NCBI GenBank assembly: GCA_032718565.1
Contig: JAVGVS010000001.1
Span: forward strand, 6,856,495-6,920,494
Direction of reading: 5' to 3'
Length of the DNA: 64,000 nt
Source of the DNA: Distichodus sexfasciatus
Taxonomy: Eukaryota > Chordata > Actinopteri > Characiformes > Distichodontidae
Shown piece by piece: positions 25,701-37,700 of this stretch. Position 1 is the first letter of the stretch. Each line of letters starts with the position of its first letter. The notes under the pieces were generated by a model. It was not told the origin of the DNA. It saw only the letters and a program-made list of their open reading frames with translations, and did no database searches. A program made the translations under genes and the position numbers.

Positions 25701-28700
25701 GAGCCCCACTGACTGACTTTACACAGTTACTACTTGTACCTTTCAGAACCCCAAAAAGTTTGTGCTAAACAGATTTGTGCTGTTGTGTTCTTAGGCTGTA
25801 TCAGAAGAGTTTGACTGACATGTCTACGGTCTAAAAGCACTCTGGACCCGGAGTAAATTAAACCTGATCTTACACCTGTCATTTGAAGATACATGAACCC
25901 TCAGAGGGATTTTTTTGTACGTCTTGTCTGTGCTGAATACCGTAGTGTTACTTAAACAGTAATGGCAATATGGTAATTTTATGCACATTGTCAGTCGCTC
26001 TTTCCCCTGCTGCTCTTGAAAATGGACATCTGGCTAAGGTGACAGGATATGAGGTAGATGCCTACGTTTGTTTGAGTTAAATTCTTCACTTAAAATCAGA
26101 GTCCAGTATTGGAACACATTCTCCGTCTTTGACACAATTGAAAGCAAACTGTGGTAAGAGCCGAAATTTCCTCAAACTTGGCGTCAAGTCAACTTGGAAA
26201 CAACTGCTACACCATGTGGCACTGCACAGAGATGTAACAGGTCTAAATTCTATGTTGGTGCATTTTAAGTCCAGGTGCATTTTGTGTCCAGTAATTTGTG
26301 AGTGTGTGATTATTGGTGATTGTGAACACGCCAAATCGCACAACACAGTGCACCACAGTGAAATGCGTTTGACTCATCAATAAACAAACAAGCGGGCAAC
26401 TTATTTTTTGGCAGTGCCTGAGAAGCAGTGCTTGGTGGAAGGCACCTTGCATATGAGTACCTCAGTGGTACCTTTACCAGTCCGGTACTATAACCAGTGA
26501 CTTTCCGATCACAGAACTGCATCGTCAGAAGTGAAGTAATGTGACTACTACAGTGGATGAAGCTGCCCTGTTATTTACATTTACCCGAGTTCCCCTGAGA
26601 GCAACTTAGGGTTAAGGGTCTTGCTCAGGGACCCAATGTTAGTAACGCCAGAGGTCAGATTCGAACTCACAACCTCTTGGTCCAAAGGCAAATGTCCTAC
26701 CATTGGGCCACCAACAACCATATTGTTGATGTTTTGCTCTGTCTGCAGAGTAACACAGTGCTGCATCTGGACCTGGTGACCGGTGCAGTGAGGAGACTGG
26801 TGCTGTCTGTTGGTAAAGAGGAAGAATCTGGCCGCAAGAACTCCAACTGGTGGAACACTAAAGACAGTCAGGTGAGGGGCTAGACACACACCTCACATGT
26901 GGAACGTGTTTTGAATCTGATATTGTTATTCTGTTAATCTAACTCTTTAGAATTCAGAGATTCATCATCAGATTTATTATCAGATTCAAAACATTTGTTA
27001 AATAAATATATTTATTCCTTTTATTGATTAGATATTAGCAACATGTGTTAATGAGAGCCTGGCTGTAGCTGGGGAAAGTGGATCTGCAGGCAGTATCGCA
27101 GGCCCTTACGAAATACAATTTGCCCCAACTCTCTCAACAGCTCTAGAGAAATACTGTATCTGACACTGTAAATTAACCCCTCGCTGCTATTTATTGGAAT
27201 GTGTAATCATATCACGAATCTGTAAGTAATTCTATCAAATAATTCTATCAAAGGTAACCAAAAAAGTGCCTGCCGTTTTTGACCTTGCATTGAACGAAGC
27301 CATCACTGAGGCAGATATAAGTGCGTCATGTCCCGGAAAAGCAGTCAAGATGGGAGTGGGGCAAGCATTTTGTGCATTTACATACGGCAGTCATAGATTA
27401 GAGGTAAAGTGAAATGGAGGTGTGTGGAAGACGGGTTCGTTTGGGGTTGTCTGCTTTATGACTTTAAGTTGGACCTGTCTACAGCCCACTCAAGTTGCCG
27501 AATTTGTCAAGCCTTTGGGGATAATTCTGTCAATGACATTGGTTCCAGAAGTTCAGGTCGGGAGATCTGTCCCTTTGTGATGAAAATAAAAAAAACAGCA
27601 AGAACTTTTTTGGTTACCTTATATTAACAGAGTAACAACGTTCACTGTATGTTTTTGACTCCTGCTGCAGGCAGGATACAAAATGTGCCGCGAGTTCGCC
27701 CACAAGAACTGGCTCCTGTTCTACAAGGCTGATGGGTAAGTCCTTTGCTCTGACCCTGTGTCCTGCTCTTTGGATGTCCGTCACACCATCTGTTGTGGGT
27801 CTGTTGTAGTGACACATTCTCTGCCTGGTACTGACAGGAATCAGCTGGATGTTCTTGATGTCCTAGAGGGGCAAGTCCACACCATCTCTCTCCCCGTTAA
27901 CCTTGCGGCCGTGTTCCTGGTGGCGGAGGACCGCTGGCTGCTTGTAGAGAGCAAGACTGACAGGTGTGTTGTTTCAGAAAGTCGGAGTGGCAGTGAAACA
28001 AAGGCTTTGTGTGTTTATGATCATTCCGGTCTAAAGAACTTAGAAGCAAATGGTAAGTCTTATGTCATTTACTACTAGTGCTACTATGTCTAAATAGTGG
28101 GGCAGTTCGTGGCGTAACGGTAGTGTGGTTGCCCCGTGGTCAGAACGTGGCAGGTTCGTATCCAAGTTACCGCTGAGGTACTCATGAGCAAGGTACTGTC
28201 CCCAAACACTGCTCCCTGGGCGCTGCCCGTGTTAGCTGCCCACTGCTCCTTCAGAGGTCACATTTCGTTGGGGTGCACTGTGTGCTGTGGTATGTTCACA
28301 ATGACAAATAATCACTCACTTTCACTTTTATGCCTGTATTGACTTGACTGGCATCCCTATTCGGGGGAGTTTGTAGCATAACGGTTAGGGAGTTGGCTCT
28401 GTGATCGGAAGGTCACCGGTGCAAGTACTGGACCGGCAAAGGAACCACTGAGGTACTCATGAGCAAGGTACCGTCTCCAAGCACCTCCCCGGACAATCAG
28501 ACTTCCTTTATGTTCTTGAAGACGTTTCACTTCTCCGAAGAAAGGCGTCTTCAGTTCTTTTTCTTGTCAAGGTGATAACCACTAGAGGATAAATTCCTGG
28601 AACACCCTATCTGATTTTTAGAACTGAGGAAGCCTTTCGAACGAGAGGTAGAACATCTTCGAGAACCTAAAAGAAGTCCAGCTGCTTTTGATTCAAGCTC

Positions 28701-31700
28701 TCAAGCCTATCATCTCCTGGGTGTGTGAGAACCTACACAGACCTTACATTTCTACGAATGTGATGACCAGTTTACTTCCTAAGCAAAGATACTTCGTTAT
28801 CCCATGTGTCCTCATTATAACTCTCTTCTGCTAATATTCAAGCTGTGAAGGGTCAGTCCAAATGTTAGGGATTTGTCTAAAACTCTGATTTGTCTAAAAT
28901 CAAGCCTGGAATTTTATCTGTCAATTTTATCTGCTGCAAAAACCTGTTTATTTTTCTTTATACAGGAAGTTCCTGTTGACCAAGCCCACGCACATGGGGA
29001 CAGAGGATTCAGGTGTGTGTCAGCTGCATGCCATCAGCGAGGACGCCGTCAGCATTGGCTTTGGCACGAGCTCAGGTAGAGCAACACTGTGGAAACTAGA
29101 GGTGTGAATCGTCACTGGTCTCACGATTCGATTCGATTACGATTATCAGGTCAGCGATTCGATTTGATTCGATATCTCGATGCATCCCGATGCAGCCCAT
29201 CATTTTTATGCATTACTTCATATTGTTTTCAAATAGAAATACAAGCAGTGAGATGTAAGCTCCCTTGTCTGTCCTCAGTTCAACATAAACACAGACGGCG
29301 TGCCTGCTGGAGCACTTTCAGAGTGTTTAAAGTTTAGCTGTGATCAGGAGTGTGTAACTATTCTGGCAAACAGACTGGAGGGCTCTCGCTGCTCTAAACT
29401 TTATGCTGGCAGCATTTTCCTGCTTCTTGCCAAGAAGTACATTTCATTAATAATGGGCAAGATTTAAGGCAGCCATTCTACCCCTTAATCAACAAATGAG
29501 TTAAAGGGACATTCTGCCCCATATCGCTAATGTGGTAAATGAATGAAAGCTAATGGGCATCCATTAGCATGAGTTATGTTAAGGGCTTCTCATTAGCTTT
29601 GATTCATTGTTGGGAGCATTAGTATCTTTTGGTGACGTGCACCTGTGCAAATATTATTACACTCCTTCAAACGGCAAAAATGATCATTGCTTTTTCTGTG
29701 GTTTGAGATGTGAGGATTTCAGATCAATTCCCTCACGTCTTGTGCTATTAATAATTTTTGATTTTTGTTTTTTTGCCTCCCACTGACTAATTTTAGGTGG
29801 AATTCTACTGTGGCTATGAATTTAGGAAATGTCAATCTTTCTGCATGAGACTATGTTTGTGTGTTATTTATTTACTAGTGGTGCACCAGACCGATACGTG
29901 GATCAGATATCTGTCTGATAAAGACTCAAATATCTAGATCGGGTATTGGTGGCATTGGGTTGATCTGTGGAGCCGATATGTTCATTTAAATTGTATGTTC
30001 TTCTATGTTTGCGTATGTTTCGTTATGCATCGGCAGTGTTGGGAAGGTTACTTAGTGCAGAATGTTGTCTGCATTTCCACGACAGAATTGTGTTTCTCCC
30101 CTGGTTCTGTCGTACCGGCTCCAGCTCTGACTCCTCCATTGTGTGACTGCAGCAACTTACGTTAAATGGATGTTTACATTAGAACCTTTGGCTGCGTGTT
30201 CTGAAGGACTTTCAGTAAAGAATGGAATTTGCAAATTTTATTAGAGAGAGGATAAACATGTGAAACAAAAAAATAATCATGTGATCCATTATTTTTAACA
30301 GTGTAACTCTTCCAATTACCATCTTTTCTAACTGCAACTGTAACTGTAACAGAATACAGTTACCCATAATTAACACTGTGCATTTGAAGTAGCGCTGCGG
30401 TAAAGCTGGTTTATTATTTTTATTTTATTTTTCTTAACACCCCCCCCAAAAGATACATGAATAAGTAAATAAATAAAACAAAAATACATAGATAAATAAA
30501 AATTAAAGAAACAACAGCAGAAGTTACATTAAGTAAGAATTAAACAATAATTGTTGTTTAAAATAACTAATAATACAAAATGAAAGGATGATCGAGATGT
30601 GAATGGTACAAGTCAAATGAATAATACAGATGATTTAAAGAGAGTTACAGCAGATTTAAAAAGGGCTGCCATATTTTAACAAATAATTCTGTTTTACCTT
30701 TTAAGCTGTATGACGTAAAGCTGGTTTATTGTTCGACATTTGCGCTCATTTGTGCATATTGATATGACAATAAGCAGAACAAGCAACGCAACTCTAATAT
30801 GAACGCAACACTACAACCCCAAAAGCAAATCCTGATTATACTGTTTGATTTCCTTAACAACACCAGCTCTCGCTCGCAATCTCTATGTTCCTGATCATTT
30901 TGGTGCCGCAGGATTAGGGACCGTCGCAAAATTTCAGAATTGTGTTTAAATGAATATGTTGGAGATGTTATTTTAAAAATAAATAATTGAGTGTATTCAT
31001 ATGGGTGTGTAATCATTACGTTGTTTTAGTTAGGAAAACAGTATTTAAGTCAAGTATTTCCTTAAGCATAACAGAATAATCTCAGTCTCCTCCTTACATA
31101 GTAATACACAACTTACTTGAAAACTGTTTTTGCAGAGCCTACACATCTGTCTTATCCTCCTAAATGATGTCTCACAGCTAATGTTCTCCCAGCAGCCCTT
31201 GCCTCTTATTATGGGAACGCTCTCAGCAATGCCTTGATGATGCCTTGAGCAATGATTTGAAGTTGTCATGCCTTATTTGATAAAAAATAATCCCTGTTTA
31301 TTGTTAAGGTCTGAAATAACAGGTGAAATAAATTGCCTGGCCATTGTTTGTAGAAGATGAATATCTTGAGGGTTGTGTCCTCAGATGAACAGCCGCCTGT
31401 CAGGCGGGGTTTCCACTTTATACGCCTTAATAAGAGTCGTTGACACACACACACTTAGTAACACTGTGTCCGCAATTGCAAAGATGGATGACGTTGTCAT
31501 GCAGGGAGAATAATGTCCACCCAACTAGTCAGATGTTGACATTTGCTTCAGAAAAATGACCGCATTTCTGATGACATCAAACTTTTACCGGCATTGCCAG
31601 GCAAGTCTTAATCAAGCCCGGTCTGACAGGATGTCATGAGAGTAGCCAAATTATGGACATTTAGAAATCAAGTGGTCAGATGTCATCAATCGACATTAGG

Positions 31701-34700
31701 GGAACAGAGGGAGACTCTGAACTCTCCCGAGGCCTTTGCGTCAGACAGCGTTAAAAAAGGGTGAGGGTTCGTGTGGGTGGATCGTCTGTTCAGGCTCTTT
31801 GTCTCTCGCATATCTTGATCAGGGATGGAGCCCACTGGCCTCCAGGAAGTGTCCAGCGAGCAGCTGCCCAACCAGAACCTCAGCGCCGCTCTGGGCCATA
31901 AGATCGCTTCTCCCAACCGCCTCGTCTGCGACACCACATCCTACGCTAATGTCGTAGTGGGATTTCCAGACCTCCTCGTGAGTAGTTGTCAAAACACAAT
32001 GTCAATCACACATCCGGGTCTAAATATTTCAGATTACAGCTGGGGGTGCAACAGTGTTTAGCATCAGCTGCTATCATTTTATCAAGGCTCTAAACTCTGA
32101 CAAGTGCAAAGTCATGTGTTGTAAAATCTGACAGTTTGCCCTGCTACAAAATAGAGCTGAATTAATAACAATAAATGAATCTTAAAAATACTTTTGAACA
32201 ACCCTAAAAAGCAAGAATTGAAAGGTATGTCATATATATATAATGTGATGTGCTTTGCAGAAATAAAGTTTGCATTAAAAATATGTGTAAAAAGCTAAAT
32301 GTTAAAGAACAGTCTGTTTATCTGTGGCTGTTTAAGTATGACTATTTGAAAGCAAAATATGAAGACATGAGGAAGTGTTTTGCACAGTGCTCAATGTATA
32401 GACACACACATAAATATACAATACATAATTACGTTCAGGTAGGGTGTTCGCCCCGTGATCACGAGGTTGAAGGTTCGAATCCAGGGCTGGTAAAGTTACC
32501 ACTGAGGCACTCTCATGAGCAAGGTACCATCCCCAAGCACTGCTCCCCGGGCGCTCGTTAGCTGCCCACTGCTCCTTCACGGATGGGTTAAATTCAGAGG
32601 TCATATTTCGTTGTGGTGCACTATGTGCTGTGCTGTGTTCACAGTGACAAATAATCACTCACTTTCACTTATTCTGTGCATCTAATACAGCAGGAGCCTG
32701 AAGTCTCTGGAGAAATGTGCTCAGGTTGCATGATTTACAGCATTCATTTTTAGGTTTTCTTCTGTTTTTATTTTAGTCTCCCAATGAGGTGTACAGCTTC
32801 AAGAGAGCATCGCCCCTCACACAGGGCAGAAGCTCTGACATGTTTTTTGGGTCGAGCCGCCGTACGGGACCTCCGAAAAGGTTCAACTGTGTCAGTTTGG
32901 TGGGAGCCAATCAGGTGGTTCGAGCGCTACCTCCCTCACAAGTGCCTATTGATGATATTTACCCTAAAGGTGAACTACACAAATGAATCTTCTCTCAAAC
33001 CCATCTTTAATTTTCTCATCAGAAGCACTAGTTATTTATGTCTTTCTGGTTTTCACAGATGTCACTCCTCCCGTGACTGCTGCTTACCTGGAGGTGACCG
33101 ATCTCAACTCCAAAAAAGTCAAATATATTCCAGTGCCAAGGCAAGTGCTGTAATGAGCCATTCTTTATAACTAAACATTTTTCTGTTATATTGAAAATGA
33201 TTGAAAATACTTTTTTACATTTGTAATAAATGTTTCGTATTAATAATGTTACAGCGCCCCCATGAGTTCAGCAGAAGAAATACTGTTACAATTACATTAA
33301 TAATTAACATTTATGTTTACGTAACATTTAATTGTTCAAGTTCATTACTATTTCACCCTTTTCAGTGAACTTTAAATATTCTGTATACAACATATAATCA
33401 TATTTAATATATTCAACAAAGCCAAATATATAGGATTGTTAAAACTGATAACACATTTGATAACTGGATGATTTTAAAAAAATCAATAATTATATATATT
33501 TCTGTAAACATCAGCTATGAACAAAGATATTTGTTAGTTACTTTAAGAGTCCTCAGCAAGAAAACATCACATATTTAAATTTAAGAATAAACTTGCATTA
33601 TGTTTATAAATAGCCCTTTGGAAAAAAAATGGAACTTCGTTAATTTTTTGAATTATCTTTTAAGTATATATATGTAATTTAGTAAAGTTATGTAATAACT
33701 AAATAATTTATATAGGTAAGTAAACAATAGACAAGTACTCAACGATCCCACTCAAAGCACGATTAAAAGTTCTATATACTGTCTTTGTTTTTTGTACTAA
33801 TTTATCTGCAGTGTCCTCATATCAGCCAATGATATCAGCCAATTGATGTCTTTTTCAGGCTCTAATATTTAATGTCTGTCATTATTACTTTTAAAGAAAC
33901 TGTCACACAATTTTACCTGAACTATACCTTAGCCCACTGAACATGTGGCTACGAATTTTTTGTCCTTTTCTCACGTCCTCACACTTCCTATTGATATGTG
34001 CAGGAGCAGGTCCATGTCTCCCTACACGGCCTGGGTGGCTAAAGTGTCGGACACCGACGTGCTGATAGCTCCTCTGGGCTCCGGGGGCATTGTGACTGTG
34101 GACATGGGAGGATACGTGAGACTGTGGGAGACAGGCTTAGACAATTTGCAGCGCTCCCTGTTGGAGTGGAGGAACATGATCGGCTCTGAGGACGGCAGAC
34201 CTGTGCAGGTAGAAGCACCTTTATATTATTATGTAGACGTCTGGCTTCAGCAAGACTTTTGCGGCATTTTCAGAGTTTTATCCTAATACGTTTTTTAATG
34301 AATAAGTCTTTTTGCAGCAACCTCTTTGGGGCTAAGCGTCTTGCTCAGGGGCACAGTGGTGGTAGTGCTTTACTGTAAGTGGAGCAGCTGGAGGTAGGGA
34401 GGGGTTAGGGAGTTTTCCACATGATTGGACCGGTAAAGGTACCACTGAGGTGCTGGTTAGCAATTTACCATCCCCAAGCACTGCTCCCCTTTGACTTTTC
34501 ACTGTTCAGTTAACCAGGGGAGATAATTATTAGGGGTAGGGGTGTTGAAATTAATCACATTACCGATGCATCGCGATGCACTCGTGGACGATTCTGCATT
34601 GATGCAGTGGCAGAACATAGTCGATTATATTGGGGGTTTCAAACCCTGGACCAGCAGTATTGTAGGTGGTCTGTGACATGCAATCCAGTTTCACTACTGA

Positions 34701-37700
34701 AATCACTTTTTAAAAAGTATTTTATTTTATTTATCTTTCAAAATTTTTCCAGATGATTTGGGCATCTTTATAAATAATGAATTTAATGCAGATATCTAAA
34801 AAGGCATAAATACTCCCCCCCCAGTTTGCGCGCGAACTGTATTTTTCCTCTCGCGAATGTCTTTTTTCCTCTCGATGTGTTAAATGTTCTCGCGCGCGAA
34901 GCAGATTACCGACGAGCGGCTTTTTTGCTCAAGTGAGATTTCTGGGCGCGCGGTTTGAAAGGGGGCGGGGTTTTGGCAGCTTCTGCCTGCGAATCCTATT
35001 GGCCGATGGCTCCTGGTCTTGTGATTGACTGCACACTACAGACAGTTTCTACAGAAACACCAAAGATGACGTAGAAAGAGGAACGGCGACAGGTAGATTA
35101 AACGCAAGTTATAGTTTATCAACCTTATAATTATAATTTAATAGTTTTACACCTTTAATAAGCACGCAATCAATGGCTCCTCTTGCCCACTTGTCTGTCC
35201 CCAATTCAACATAAACACAGATGCACAAGTCAATCACAAGATGGTCACTAGATGATCAGTTGTTTTCCAGGATACAGGCTTCAGAAATCTGATAAATCAC
35301 CTCTGCCCAAAATACACAATGCCAGGTAGGCCTTACTTTTTGGACGCCAAGTTACCGGAGTTGTTACATTTTACATTTTACGAGTTACATTTTATTTATT
35401 TAAATTTGTAAGAAAATTTGTTATGAAAATAAAGCATTATATTAAAGAAAATTAGATTTTTGTTTGTATTTTGCTGTAGAGCTGCCACTATTATATGTCA
35501 CTATTATAAAAGTAACTAGTAAACAGGGAAAGTAACTACCGCGTTACATTAAAAAAGTTGAAATCCATTTTTTTGTGTCAATGTTGTCGATTGCTCGCAG
35601 CAGCTCTAATTTTCTGTTATCTGAGAAAAAATCGGTATCGGAAAAATCGGTATCAGCCGATCACACTTACACAGAAATTCGGTAATCGGAATCGGCCAAG
35701 GAAATTGCAGTCGGTGCATCCCTAGTAGTAACTATGGCTACCTGATCTCTGATCAGTGCCCAATCTGCGTGCAATGTGACGTAATGAAGAAAAATGTATG
35801 GGATGTATTGTGATGCATCGAGATATTGTGTTGAGTCGAATCAGCCTGATAGTCGTATTCGAATCGTGAGACCAGTGAAGGTTCACACCTCTAATTGGAG
35901 TCAGTCTGCAGTGCTTTCGAAAGGTGAACATTGATGTCATACCTCTTTAGAAAGATTTTATAGCAACTATGAAAATGTGAAAAGTATTTCTCTCGTTCAG
36001 CAATAATATACCAAAGCATTGTAAATACCTTGTCATTGCCAGGTTTTATGTATGTTAGTACCTCACTTTATGGGTTCTGACTTTCTGTAGCTACTTTTTA
36101 AAAAAGTGATGGAGTAACATCTAAGTTTATCAAGTCTTAAGTCCTGGCCAGATTTAACACCAAATAAATCCTCTGTAGACATGGCCTCATATGTGGTTTA
36201 CCTGGTGATTTAAACGAGCAGAGTGATAATCTGACAAGGACTTGCTGAATACAGATTTTCACATCTGTGGCCAAGTGATGCACAATTCCATTCCGATCTT
36301 ATTAAGGTTTCACATGCTTTCAAATAAAACAACTGATTATATTTTTTGAACCACACTTGCTGCAGTACCTTTGATGACCACGTGGTGGCAGTCTTACTTC
36401 AGAAATATAGTGATTTCATAGGAAAAGCACATATCACCTTCAGAATCATGACCATGTTCTTGAACAAGTTGTTTAAAAAATGTCCACATGCAGTAAAGAT
36501 CTCTGTTCCTTTCTTTCTTTCTTTCTTTCTTTCTGACTTTATGGAGAGTTAATCTTTTCATATGCTGAGGTATTATTTGTGTTTGTCCAGCTTTTTCTGC
36601 ACTCTCGTCTCATAACACTTCCAGACGTGGTGCCTGTGTCGTTTAAGCTGATTGGAACGTTTCCCTCTACATTAGTTTGTTAAACCAGCACTTATGGTTC
36701 CATCAGTATCCCATAACGGCATGCGGGAGATTAAAAAACTTGTCTGGAGAGTTTTGGGGCTGCAGTCTTCCCCCTGAAGCTGCCAGATGGATGGCTTTTC
36801 ATGGCCGACATCCAGCGCTGGTCTGTGTGATTCAGAGATAATCACTGGTCTGAAGTAATTGGGCCGTTCCATGGATTAGCCTCGCAAACACAAGGACGTG
36901 AATTGGCAAGCCCTCGTGTGCCAGCTCCGATGTAATTATTGAGCACATTATGTCACATTAGAAAGCTTTAATGGCACCGTCGATGAGATGGACGTTAATG
37001 ATGACTTCATGAGAACTTGCCTTCTCACATTCAGATGCTCCTTTGAAATCGGAGCTCGGCGAGTCAAGCATACGTGAGCTGCCAATGTCAGTCCGGAGGC
37101 TCTGACACTTACTGCCCAATAAGGTGGTACATTCACGATTAGCGCACAGCACATAGATGTTCTGCGGTGCCGCAGTCCAGCCTTAAACCTGCAGATAATA
37201 TTTACCAATGGAGCGGTCAACTGAGGGTGTGAAAGTCCTCCATCATACTTTTTTGCCTGTTGTGTTTACTTGGCTCTCCTTGGTTTCTAGATAGACACCC
37301 ACACCCTCAGTGGGTCATGGATTCCTTAGCTCAGGGGTCTCCTTTGATAGCTTTTTCCAAACATACAGCACCTCAGCATGATTTCTTTTCTTCTTCAATC
37401 AAATATTTGCCTAGAGCTCTGGCCTCATCGCTTTTCAGTAAACCCTTTTTGAGAGCACCATCATGGTTTCCTAGTGGGGTTGGAATGAAGGTGAGGCGTT
37501 TTTGTTTGTGCATGAGAGTAGATTTTTAGGTGGTTCCAAGGGCCAGATTGGAAACTTGGAAATGTTAAGGGGTTGGGAGGACATTTTGATATTTCCTTTT
37601 AAGGAAAACTGCTCAAAGAAAACCTTTTTATTTGAAAAATTGAAAGTGGAAAGGTTCACTTTAAGTCACTGAGGTTATGATTGGTGATCAGTAGAAGTAG

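Larger units (their letters stand above)
21457..26748. other. Intron 15
   Basis: 5292 bp. Holds a Tc1-like element with an LTR-like insertion (21846-23336), a hAT-like element (23431-23856), SINE-C (23975-24240), a divergent SINE-B (24355-24545), SINE-A (26297-26521) and SINE-B (26573-26721). About 25380-25720 is a unique GC-richer block with many short motifs and no open frame of interest. Confidence 0.65.
27964..28965. other. Intron 18
   Basis: 1002 bp, mostly repeats: two SINE-A copies (28098-28328, 28363-28490) and a third repeat (28495-28735). Confidence 0.7.
29076..31822. other. Intron 19
   Basis: 2747 bp. Contains a hAT-like fragment (29097-29340), a unique TAAT-rich block (29460-29650), another hAT-like left end near 29876 with a nested element (30034-30378), an A-rich low-complexity part (30410-30560), and unique sequence to the acceptor, including a motif-rich block at 31480-31690. 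Confidence 0.6.

Noticed and set aside
33141..33150. GT donor at 33145 instead of the GC donor
   Set aside because: It would add Arg-Gln and put exon 23 in the wrong frame, losing the conserved SPYTAW block.
33205..33800. Possible extra vwa8 exon between exons 22 and 23
   Set aside because: The region is A/T-rich with stops in all frames, and exon 22 joins exon 23 in frame without it.
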